Shown here in pieces: positions 1-6,114 of a DNA stretch of 6,114 bases. Each line of letters opens with the position of its first letter. Position 1 is the stretch's first letter. The notes beneath the pieces were generated by a model that was not told where the DNA came from, did no database searches, and worked only from the letters and a program-made list of their open reading frames with translations. The position numbers were made by a program, and so were the translations under genes. The stretch is from Alphaproteobacteria bacterium (GTDB lineage Bacteria; Pseudomonadota; Alphaproteobacteria; Sphingomonadales; Sphingomonadaceae), in assembly GCA_028293055.1 (NCBI GenBank), contig JAQGLD010000623.1:1-6114 (forward strand), in the 5' to 3' direction.

Positions 1-579
1 CCGGCCCTGATAGACGATCAATCGGTCCGGGACGGCTTCGATCAGGCCGATCTGTTCGAACGCGGCGGTGGAGCCGTTGGTGTAACCGGCCAGGCCTGCG
101 CTTTCGCGCCTGGCATGGGCGACGAAACGATCGAGATTGGCTGGTTCGATCGTCTCGATTCCGGTGGAACGCTGGCGATAGAAAGCGGTGCCGGTGCCCG
201 GCGTGTCGCTGAGATAATGAAGTACCGCGAGATAGTTCGGATCGGGGGAATCGAAATGCGGCGCGCGCTGCTGCGCAAGCAGAGACTCCGGCCGCGCTGT
301 GACCATCGAGAAGCTCGCCTCGAGCAGGTCGAAGGAGTCGCAGCCGAAGCCGCCGCCGATAAAGGGGGCGGCATCGGTCAGGGTCCGGTTGACGTAGGAG
401 AAAGCGTCATCCTGCTCGGTGAGTATCCGGCGAAGGCCCGGATAGTTGGTGCCATGGTCCGCCGGAAACGGCGCGATCGCCGCGGCCAGGGCACGGATCG
501 CGCCGATATCGCCGCTGAAGCCATCGATGACCACGACCGGGCTTCGGCTCTCCCCGAAACGGCGCAGCTCCGGCTTCAT
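1..579 (-). CDS. DUF6445 family protein, 3' end cut off by the window edge
   Basis: The frame stays open from the ATG at 579-577 to base 1, giving 193 residues without a stop; family members are usually about 215-240 residues, so only a short C-terminus is missing. I recognise DUF6445 from the order of its motifs: an N-terminal strand with a VVVIDGF segment (residues 15-21), NYPGLR (45-50), the block PHFDSPDPNYLAVLHYL (107-123), GTGTAFYRQRSTG (128-140), and FEQIGLIEAVPDRLIVYQGR (174-193). His108 and Asp110 form an HxD pair like the iron ligands of Fe(II)/2-oxoglutarate dioxygenases; the expected distal His would lie beyond the window. No signal peptide is visible, so it is probably cytoplasmic. 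The ATG lies 13 bases after the bglX-like stop, with a GAGG about 11 bases upstream; an in-frame GTG at 591-589 is an alternative start. The tight spacing implies co-transcription. The family has no established function; enzymatic oxygenase activity is inference. Confidence 0.85.
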   Translation of the reverse strand, partial: MKPELRRFGESRSPVVVIDGFSGDIGAIRALAAAIAPFPADHGTNYPGLRRILTEQDDAFSYVNRTLTDAAPFIGGGFGCDSFDLLEASFSMVTARPESLLAQQRAPHFDSPDPNYLAVLHYLSDTPGTGTAFYRQRSTGIETIEPANLDRFVAHARRESAGLAGYTNGSTAAFEQIGLIEAVPDRLIVYQGR

Positions 580-592
580 CCCGGCCCGCACC

Positions 593-2869
593 TCATGCCG
601 AACCGCGCAGCGCGATCCGCGCCGGAACTCCGCCCACCGACGAGGGCGCGATCCAGATGTCGAACTCGCCCGGCTCGGCCGAAGCGGAGAGATCGGCGCG
701 GACGAAAGCGAGATCGGCGCGGCGCAGGGTGAAGCTCACCCGAGCGCTCTGGCCAGGCTCCAGGTCGACATGGCTTACCCCCTTGAGCGCGCGCACCGGC
801 TGGGTGAGGCTCGCGACCTTGTCGTGAATGTAGAGCTGCGCCACTTCATGGGCCGCCCGCGCGCCCGTGTTGCTCACCGTCGCAGTCACCGTGAGGGCAT
901 CGTTCCATCCCAGCTCGGCCGCGCTCGCCCGGGTCTCGCCATAAGTAATCGTCGAATAGGTCAGGCCATGACCGAACGGATAGAGCGCCACATTGGGAAT
1001 TTCGCGATAGCGCGCCTTCCAATTCTTGTCCTCCGTCAGCTGGGGTCGCCCGGTGGTGCGGTGATTGTAGAAGAATGGCTCCTGGCCCGAAGCGAGCGGA
1101 AAGCTGACCGGAAGCCGGCCCTGCGGCGCATGGTCTCCGAACATTATGTCGGCGATGGCATGGCCGGTCTCGGAGCCCAGGAACCAGGTCGCGAGGATCG
1201 CCCGCGCCTGTCTGATCGCGCCGCTCAAGGCGAGCGCGCGGCCGTGGCGGAGCAGGACGACCATCGGCTTGCCAGTCGAGGCGAGCGCCTCCGCCAGCGC
1301 GAGCTGCGGCGCTGGGATGGAGATATCGACGCGCGATTGCGCCTCGCCGGACATCGAGGCGCTTTCGCCGACGACGAGGACGATCGTGTCGGCGGCTCCA
1401 GCAGCGTCCAGGGCGGCGGCGATTCCGCCCTCGGTCGGCGCTTCATAGTCGGAGCCGCGGACGACCCTGAGCATCGCGTCCGGCCCGAGCGCATCCCGGA
1501 ATCCCTGCTCGATCGTCACGCATGATTCGATGTCCGGAAAGCTCGCCCAGGGCCCCGGCATGTCCGCCTTGTCCGACACCGACGGCCCGATCAGGGCGAT
1601 CGACCTGCCGGTCCTGGGCAAGGGCAGCAGGTCGCCTTCGTTCCTGAGCAGGACGATCGACTTGCGCGCCGATTCGCGGGCGAGGGCGATCGCATCGGGC
1701 CGGCGGACATCGGCGCGCTCGCGCGCCGCGTCGAGCGACCGGTAGGGGTTTTCGAACAGGCCAAGCGCTTTCTTCACCCGAAGCACCCGGCGCACGGATT
1801 CGTCGACCACCGCCATCGAAACCTTGCCGGCGCGGACCAGAGCGGGAAGGTGCTTGTGGTAAAGTTCGCTCTGCATCGAGATGTCGCAACCGGCATTGAT
1901 CGCCTTGACCACCGCGTCGGGACCGTCGGCCGCGTAGCCGTGGAGGATCATCTCCTCGTCCGACGTGTAATCGGAGACGACCAGTCCCTGGAAGTCCCAC
2001 TCGCCGCGCAGGATATCGGTGAGCAGGTGGCGGTTGCCGGTCGAAGGCACTCCGCCAATGTCGTTGAAGCTCGACATGGTCGAAAGCGCGCCGGCCTCGA
2101 ACGCCGCGCGGAACGGTGGCAAATGGGTTTCGCGCAAGGCCGTCTCCGGGATGTCGGCGCTGTTATAGTCCATGCCTCCCATCACCGCGCCATAAGCGGC
2201 GAAATGCTTTGGGCAGGCGAGCACCGAATCATCCGACTTCAGGCTCGCGCCCTGGAAGCCGCGGACGCGGGCGCGCGCGAACTGGCATCCGAGCCAAGTG
2301 TCCTCTCCGGCGCCTTCGACCACCCGTCCCCAGCGCTGGTCGCGGGCGACATCGACCATCGGCGCGAAAACCCAGTGAATGCCCTTGGCGCTCGCCTCGA
2401 TCGCAGCGGCGCGGGCGGTGCGCTCGGCCAGCGACGGATCGAAGCTCGCCGCCTCGCCGAGCGGGACCGGGAAGGTCGTCTTCATGCCGTGGATCACGTC
2501 GGCGGCGAAAATCAGGGGGATCCGGCTCCTCGACTGCTCGACCGCGACGCGCTGCAGCTCGCGGCCGCCTGCGGTCCCGATGCCGTTGAACAGGCCGGTC
2601 ATCTCGCCCCGCGCGATCCGCGCCTTGAGCTCGTCCATGCCCTGGCGGGCGAGGCCGGGGTTGACCGGCGGCCCATCGGTGCGGGCCGGATCGCTGTAGA
2701 TGCTGAGCTGGCCCGCTTTCTCCTCGAGGCTCATCCGCGCGACCAGCGCCTCGATGAACGGGTCGGCAGGTCGAGGCACGGCCGCGAGCGCCCGCGACGA
2801 CGCAGCGACGATCGCCCCCGCCGACGCGCCCTTGAGCAAGGCCCTTCGGGTCAGTGAGAAGACGGTCAT
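593..2869 (-). CDS. bglX: Periplasmic beta-glucosidase-like family 3 glycoside hydrolase (BglX type)
   Basis: This 758-residue protein aligns by eye along its whole length with E. coli BglX (765 residues), a periplasmic exo-acting beta-glucosidase that removes non-reducing-end sugars from oligosaccharides. The N-terminal (beta/alpha)8 domain spans about 36-375, with FAADVIHG (121-128), MVDVARDQRWGR (171-182), GAGED (186-190), KHFAAYG (221-227) and the nucleophile Asp300 in GLVVSDY. The second domain (about 395-600) carries VLVVGESASMSGEAQSR; Glu509 is the likely acid/base by comparison with BglX. A fibronectin III-like domain (about 655-750) closes the protein. I chose the ATG at 2869 because it puts a twin-arginine signal at the N-terminus (TRRALLKGASAGA, Arg8-Arg9, then a hydrophobic stretch ending ALA), implying folded export to the periplasm. 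An upstream in-frame ATG at 2923 would add 18 polar residues before this signal; neither start has a good Shine-Dalgarno. It sits 132 bp downstream of the receptor gene and just upstream of the DUF6445 gene. The exact substrate linkage cannot be read from the sequence. Confidence 0.95.
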   Translation of the reverse strand: MTVFSLTRRALLKGASAGAIVAASSRALAAVPRPADPFIEALVARMSLEEKAGQLSIYSDPARTDGPPVNPGLARQGMDELKARIARGEMTGLFNGIGTAGGRELQRVAVEQSRSRIPLIFAADVIHGMKTTFPVPLGEAASFDPSLAERTARAAAIEASAKGIHWVFAPMVDVARDQRWGRVVEGAGEDTWLGCQFARARVRGFQGASLKSDDSVLACPKHFAAYGAVMGGMDYNSADIPETALRETHLPPFRAAFEAGALSTMSSFNDIGGVPSTGNRHLLTDILRGEWDFQGLVVSDYTSDEEMILHGYAADGPDAVVKAINAGCDISMQSELYHKHLPALVRAGKVSMAVVDESVRRVLRVKKALGLFENPYRSLDAARERADVRRPDAIALARESARKSIVLLRNEGDLLPLPRTGRSIALIGPSVSDKADMPGPWASFPDIESCVTIEQGFRDALGPDAMLRVVRGSDYEAPTEGGIAAALDAAGAADTIVLVVGESASMSGEAQSRVDISIPAPQLALAEALASTGKPMVVLLRHGRALALSGAIRQARAILATWFLGSETGHAIADIMFGDHAPQGRLPVSFPLASGQEPFFYNHRTTGRPQLTEDKNWKARYREIPNVALYPFGHGLTYSTITYGETRASAAELGWNDALTVTATVSNTGARAAHEVAQLYIHDKVASLTQPVRALKGVSHVDLEPGQSARVSFTLRRADLAFVRADLSASAEPGEFDIWIAPSSVGGVPARIALRGSA

Positions 2870-2960
2870 GCGGTCGCGTTCGATGCAATTGGCGGCGCGG
2901 GCCTGCGATCCCCGCCATCGCATGGAAATCGAATCTGGCCGGGCCGGCGAGGCGGCGAAG

Positions 2961-2994
2961 CCGGGCGCATTCCCGTCCTCACCGCAGCGCCCGG
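2961..2994 (-). other. GC-rich stem-loop between the receptor and glycosidase genes
   Basis: Two perfect 8-base arms, CCGGGCGC at 2961-2968 and GCGCCCGG at 2987-2994, enclose an 18-base loop. Every pair is G-C, so the RNA stem should be stable. It starts 7 bases past the receptor stop. There is no run of U after it on the transcribed strand, so it is not a standard Rho-independent terminator. A role in protecting the upstream message or partially attenuating read-through into the glycosidase gene is inference. Confidence 0.5.
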
Positions 2995-3001
2995 TGGTTC
3001 G

Positions 3002-5890
3002 CTAGAATGAATATTTCAGCCCTGCCTGGAAGGTGCGCGCATTGCCGACGGTGCCATTCTCCAGCAATGTCGGGTTCGCGCCGCTTCCTGCCCCCCAGGT
3101 CGAATAGTTCCGGTTCACGCTGTCGAACAAATTGTAGACCTGGAAGTCCGCGGTCAGCGCTCCGATCGGAAGCTTCACCGTCTTGGCAATGCGCAGGTCG
3201 ACCGTCTTGTAGGCGAGATCGCTCTTGGGATGGTAGACTCCGGCGCCGTTGAACACCGCGCCGTCCGGATAGAAAGCGACATGTCCGAAATAGGGGCCCG
3301 AGGCCAGGGTCACGGTGCCCGATCCGGTGAAGCCGAAGGGCAGTCCGACGATCCCGGTGCCGACGAAGCGATAGCGATCGACACCCTGGACATGCTCCCA
3401 GCCGAACTGGTTCTGGTCCGGGCCGGCGAAGAATTCGTCGGCGCCGAGCTCGGTGCCGTCGTTGGTCTTCGGATTCTGCAGGGTGAGGGTGCCGGTGACG
3501 CCCCAGCCCGATGCCCGGGTATAGGGCTTGTCGACCTGGAGATAGAGGCCCCAATAGCGAGCCTCGCCCTCGTTCGCGCCAATATTGAGCTTGCCGTTGA
3601 AGCCCGGAAGCTGGCCCGCCGTCGGGAAATTGTCGACGATGACATATTCGCCGGTGACCGTGGTCTTCGGATAGGATCCGTCGGGCAGGCGGTTGCCGCG
3701 GACGAACTGGAAGATGTTGTGGCTGCGGATATGCGACAGGGTCAGCGACGTGTTCCAGTCGCCGAAGCGCTTGCGCACACCGAGGCTGAACTGGTCCGAA
3801 TAAGGCAGCTTGGTGTCGTTCTTGAGCAGCCAGACCGCACCGCCGAGACCCTGGGCGATCGCCGCCGCGCGGAGCGCATCGACGCTCTTCAGCGCAGCCG
3901 GGAGGGTGCCGCCAGCTGCTGCCTGGAGGGTCGAGACCGACTGGTAATAGGCCTTGAGGGTCTCGATCCCGGCGGTGATGAACAGGGGCCGGTCGTAATA
4001 GCGGCCGGCGCCGGCGAAGAAGATCAGGCTGCGATCGCCATTGACGTCGTAGGACAGGCCGACTCGCGGCTGGAACGCCTTCCAGTAGGGATGGCGGTTG
4101 TTGCCGGTCGAGATATAGTCGTCGGGGTTGATGCCGGCGGCCTTCCAGCCCGGATAGTTGCGAAGCGCGGTGACGATCGCCGGCGGAGTGACGAAATTCT
4201 CGTTCTTCGCGTTGGTCTCATAATCCCAGCGCAGGCCGGCATTGACAGTGAGATGGTCGTTGGGGGTCCTGTCGTCCTGGATGATCAGCCAGATCGGGTT
4301 GTTCTTCGCGGTCGCCGCATGGTTCGGGATGGTCGAGATCTGAGCTGCGTAGGGTGAGGACGCGTCGAACGTGGTGAATGTCGCTGCGTCGAAGAAATAG
4401 GTGCCGTTGCTCTGCAGATCCTCGAGCCGCGAATAGCGGTTGAAGCTCGCCTTGACCCCGCCCTTGATGACATGGGTGTCGCGCGTGATCGTGACGTTGT
4501 CCTTGAACGTCCAGCTCTTCTGATGGTCGTCCTGGACGAAGGAATTGTTGCCGAGATTGGCGGCGCGATTGCCGATGTCCTGGCCTCGGGTGAGCACGAT
4601 TTCAGGCCCGGTGCTGACTCGCGGAGTGCCGTTGGAAACGGTGTTGTAGGCGATCAGCATCTCGTTGAGCCAGCCGTCGCCGCGGTGGTTCCAGTCGAGC
4701 TGATAGACATTCACATTGCTGGTGATGTCGTGGCCGTGAGTCGGCACGTCGGTCCCGCCATAGTCGCGCAGGTTGCGCTCCTTGCGGACGAAGATGCTGC
4801 CGTTGATCGTATCGTCGTCGGTCGCGAACAGGCTCAGTTTGCCGAAATAGAGGCGCTGCTTGAAGGTCTGCGGGTAGCTGCCATTATATTGCTGCTGGAT
4901 CGCGGTCGGGACCGGGCTCTGGAGGAGCACGCTGGTCGACGGATTGGTCTGGTCCGTCGCCTCGAAGGCGGCGAAGAAATGCAGGCGATCCTTGATGATC
5001 GGTCCGCCGAGATCGGCGCCATATTGCCAGCGCTTATAGTCCGGCTTGGGGATCGTGCCGTTCGGGTTGTTCGCCTCGCCAGGCCGGTCGAAATGCGGCC
5101 GGCCGATGAACGCCTTGGGCTGGAACTCGCCGAACACGTCACCGTGGAAGCTGGTGCCGCCGGTCTTGGTCACCGCGGTGATGATCGCCGACCCGGCCTG
5201 CTCATATTCGGCCTTGAAGTTCTGGGTATCGACCTTGAACTCCTGGACCGCGAGCTGCGGGAAGGGATTGCCCTGCGAGAAATTCTGGCCGGCGACCCCG
5301 CCATGGTTGATCGGATTCTTGAAGCTCAGCCCGTCGATGAAGACGTTGATGTTATCGGCGCTGACCGCCCCGGCCTGAACCCTCTTGTCGCCGCCCGAGG
5401 GGGACACCGCGACGCCCGGCGCGAGCGCCGCGAAATTGAGGAAGTTGCGGTCGTTCTGTGGCAGATTCTCGATCTGCGCCTGGCTGACATTGGTCGTTAC
5501 CCCGGCGGTGCGGACCTCGGTGCGGCTGCGGGTGCCGGTGACGACGATCTCGGCCGAGGGCTCGGGCTTGTTGAAATCATAGGTGACGATCTGGCCGACC
5601 GGAACCGTGACCGCCTCGGTCGGGCCGTCCGCGAGCTGAACCTGATAGGTGCTCGGGCGAAGGCCGACGATGATGTAATTGCCGTTGCCGTCGATCGTGC
5701 CGGTGAGGTGCTGGCCGGTGACCGTGTCGGTGGCAGTGACCACCGCGCCGGGGCTGGCGCCGTCGGCATGACCCCTCAGGGTCGAGCTGGTCTGCGCGAA
5801 GGCCGGAACGCTGATCGAAAGCGCCACGGTCATTGCCGCAAGCGAGATGCCGCGCACCAGCTTCGCCCGCCTGTCGCCGGAATTTTTCAC
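3002..5890 (-). CDS. TonB-dependent outer-membrane receptor with an N-terminal carboxypeptidase-regulatory-like domain
   Basis: A 962-residue outer-membrane transporter that would take up a ligand using energy passed from TonB-ExbBD. Residues 1-32 form a Sec signal peptide (basic start, hydrophobic core, AFA cleavage site before QTSS). Residues about 35-106 form a small beta-sandwich of the CarboxypepD_reg type (STLRGHADG ... GNYIIVGLRPSTYQVQL). The EIVVTGTRSR motif (114-123), typical of the region just before the plug, is followed by the plug domain to about 245, including NVFIDGLSFKNP and GSAIITAVTKTGGTSFHG. The remainder is the beta-barrel, ending FQAGLKYSF with the terminal Phe expected for barrel assembly. 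This Oar-like layout lacks an STN signalling domain, so a dedicated anti-sigma partner is not expected. The start is a GTG with a strong GGGGAG Shine-Dalgarno. The neighbouring glycosidase and LacI-type operator suggest a sugar oligomer as ligand; some Oar-like receptors are linked to peptides, so this is inference. Confidence 0.95.
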   Translation of the reverse strand: MKNSGDRRAKLVRGISLAAMTVALSISVPAFAQTSSTLRGHADGASPGAVVTATDTVTGQHLTGTIDGNGNYIIVGLRPSTYQVQLADGPTEAVTVPVGQIVTYDFNKPEPSAEIVVTGTRSRTEVRTAGVTTNVSQAQIENLPQNDRNFLNFAALAPGVAVSPSGGDKRVQAGAVSADNINVFIDGLSFKNPINHGGVAGQNFSQGNPFPQLAVQEFKVDTQNFKAEYEQAGSAIITAVTKTGGTSFHGDVFGEFQPKAFIGRPHFDRPGEANNPNGTIPKPDYKRWQYGADLGGPIIKDRLHFFAAFEATDQTNPSTSVLLQSPVPTAIQQQYNGSYPQTFKQRLYFGKLSLFATDDDTINGSIFVRKERNLRDYGGTDVPTHGHDITSNVNVYQLDWNHRGDGWLNEMLIAYNTVSNGTPRVSTGPEIVLTRGQDIGNRAANLGNNSFVQDDHQKSWTFKDNVTITRDTHVIKGGVKASFNRYSRLEDLQSNGTYFFDAATFTTFDASSPYAAQISTIPNHAATAKNNPIWLIIQDDRTPNDHLTVNAGLRWDYETNAKNENFVTPPAIVTALRNYPGWKAAGINPDDYISTGNNRHPYWKAFQPRVGLSYDVNGDRSLIFFAGAGRYYDRPLFITAGIETLKAYYQSVSTLQAAAGGTLPAALKSVDALRAAAIAQGLGGAVWLLKNDTKLPYSDQFSLGVRKRFGDWNTSLTLSHIRSHNIFQFVRGNRLPDGSYPKTTVTGEYVIVDNFPTAGQLPGFNGKLNIGANEGEARYWGLYLQVDKPYTRASGWGVTGTLTLQNPKTNDGTELGADEFFAGPDQNQFGWEHVQGVDRYRFVGTGIVGLPFGFTGSGTVTLASGPYFGHVAFYPDGAVFNGAGVYHPKSDLAYKTVDLRIAKTVKLPIGALTADFQVYNLFDSVNRNYSTWGAGSGANPTLLENGTVGNARTFQAGLKYSF

Positions 5891-5894
5891 TGAA

Positions 5895-5904
5895 CTCTCC
5901 CCTT
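5895..5904 (-). promoter_or_regulatory. Shine-Dalgarno that decides the GTG start of the receptor
   Basis: On the minus strand the sequence reads AAGGGGAGAG. Its GGAG core (5900-5897) is 6 bases before the GTG at 5890-5888. The placement is ideal, and the GTG is followed directly by a basic signal-peptide start (MKNSGDRRAK), so the GTG is favoured over the next in-frame ATG at residue 20, which would destroy the signal peptide. Confidence 0.75.
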
Positions 5905-5913
5905 GCTCGACTG

Positions 5914-5929
5914 ATGTAACCGGTTACAT
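5914..5929. promoter_or_regulatory. Perfect 16-bp palindrome, probable LacI-family operator
   Basis: ATGTAACCGGTTACAT is perfectly self-complementary over 16 bases, with no mismatch and no spacer. A short even palindrome with a central CG step and inner AACCGGTT is the usual form of LacI-family operators. It lies 23 bases upstream of the receptor GTG and downstream of the candidate promoter, where a bound repressor would block transcription of the receptor, glycosidase and DUF6445 genes until a sugar effector is present. The regulator family and effector are inferred from motif form only. Confidence 0.7.
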
Positions 5930-5950
5930 TTCCGGTCCAATCTTATGTTC

Positions 5951-5963
5951 TGAGGTTTCCTCA
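5951..5963. repeat. Small inverted repeat in the receptor control region
   Basis: TGAGGTTTCCTCA has perfect 5-base arms around a 3-base centre. It overlaps the likely -10 and start-point area of the receptor promoter, about 21 bases from the 16-bp palindrome. It could be a second protein-binding site or a small RNA hairpin, but it is short enough to be chance. Confidence 0.35.
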
Positions 5964-5988
5964 TCCGACTGGCGGCGATCCCTGTCAA
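5960..5988 (-). promoter_or_regulatory. Candidate sigma-70 promoter for the receptor operon
   Basis: A perfect TTGACA -35 element lies at 5988-5983, followed after 17 bases by a weak -10, GATGAG (5965-5960), which matches only half of the consensus. The start point would be near 5953, giving a leader of about 60 bases that contains the palindromic operator. An alternative -10, CATAAG at 5947-5942, would place the operator almost at the start point but has no good -35. The -35 is convincing; the choice of -10 is not. Confidence 0.45.
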
Positions 5989-6029
5989 TCCGGTTTCAGG
6001 GCGCTTCAGACCGTTGTGCAGGCTGCGGT

Positions 6030-6052
6030 GCCACTCTGTTGGTCAGCGTGGC
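6030..6052 (-). other. Short hairpin overlapping the stop of the upstream frame
   Basis: GCCAC (6030-6034) pairs with GTGGC (6048-6052), and inside that CTG (6036-6038) pairs with CAG (6044-6046), leaving one mismatched position and a 5-base loop. It overlaps the TGA at 6045-6043. No U-tract follows on the minus strand, so termination is doubtful; it may only slow read-through from the upstream gene. Confidence 0.25.
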
Positions 6053-6114
6053 GAATTGGCCACAATCGGCGCGCGGCAATGGCGGGCGATGAAATCGGAA
6101 TGGAGCGGCATCGC
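6043..6114 (-). CDS. C-terminal tail of an upstream gene, possibly a LacI-family regulator
   Basis: From the right edge the minus strand reads 23 residues, ending in a TGA at 6045-6043. The piece LHSDFIARHCRAP resembles the last strand of LacI-family effector domains, which often ends in a pattern like LP-E-L-[IV]-V-R-x-S-x-A-P. A LacI regulator gene just upstream and in the same direction as a receptor gene with a LacI-type palindrome would fit common sugar-locus organisation. The fragment is very short, so both the reading frame and the family are tentative; it could be the tail of an unrelated protein or non-coding. Confidence 0.35.
   Translation of the reverse strand, partial: AMPLHSDFIARHCRAPIVANSPR

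Noticed and set aside
446..1525. A plus-strand open frame of 359 codons opposite the 3' half of the glycosidase and the start of the DUF6445 gene.
   Set aside because: It crosses the junction of two real minus-strand genes and has no motif or start signal of its own.
1850..2857. A plus-strand open frame of 335 codons opposite the glycosidase gene.
   Set aside because: It is antisense to conserved catalytic regions of the GH3 protein, is rich in Arg, Ala and His, and has no recognisable fold.
2870..2923. An 18-residue N-terminal extension of the glycosidase from the ATG at 2923.
   Set aside because: The extension is polar and would bury the Tat motif away from the N-terminus; no Shine-Dalgarno supports it over the ATG at 2869.
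3230..4357. A plus-strand open frame of 375 codons opposite the receptor gene.
   Set aside because: It mirrors the codon pattern of the receptor on the other strand and shows no domain or motif of its own.
4472..5893. A plus-strand open frame of 473 codons opposite the receptor gene.
   Set aside because: It lies wholly antisense to a clear TonB-dependent receptor, has low-complexity composition rich in Ala, Arg, Gly and Val, matches no family I know, and has no convincing ribosome-binding site. Long antisense frames are expected in GC-rich genes.
5847..6092. An 81-codon plus-strand frame spanning the receptor start and its control region.
   Set aside because: It overlaps the receptor signal peptide coding region, the Shine-Dalgarno and the operator, and its translation resembles no protein.
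6089..6114. A plus-strand ATG near the right edge that could start a divergent gene.
   Set aside because: Fewer than nine codons are visible, and a good Shine-Dalgarno is absent, so there is nothing to support it; the minus-strand tail is the better reading.

Overview
The window looks like chromosomal DNA from a GC-rich alphaproteobacterium, most likely a sphingomonad (Sphingomonadales) or a close relative. This rests on the high-GC codon use, the style of TonB-dependent receptor (EIVVTG motif, C-terminal Phe), and a DUF6445 protein beside a receptor and a glycosidase, as seen in sugar-uptake loci of Sphingomonadales, Caulobacterales and Xanthomonadales. The assignment is from recall of protein families, not a database search.

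All supportable genes lie on the minus strand, so the locus reads from right to left. At the right edge (6043-6114) is the tail of an upstream reading frame that resembles the last residues of a LacI-family regulator; this call is tentative. A control region (about 5891-6042) follows, with a candidate sigma-70 promoter, a small 5-3-5 inverted repeat, a perfect 16-bp palindrome (5914-5929) of LacI-operator type, and a strong Shine-Dalgarno. Next is a 962-residue TonB-dependent outer-membrane receptor with a GTG start (3002-5890). A 132-bp gap containing a GC-only stem-loop separates it from a BglX-like family 3 glycoside hydrolase with a twin-arginine signal (593-2869). Thirteen bases after its stop begins a DUF6445 protein (579 to the left edge, C-terminus cut off).

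The three genes are probably one transcription unit for uptake and breakdown of an oligosaccharide. In this reading the receptor imports the glycan across the outer membrane, the periplasmic beta-glycosidase trims non-reducing-end sugars, and a released sugar relieves repression at the palindrome. The DUF6445 protein, an uncharacterised family with a dioxygenase-like HxD motif, is the least understood part and the best candidate for undescribed biology. The plus-strand open frames are shadows of the minus-strand genes, and I see no RNA genes, mobile elements or CRISPR arrays.
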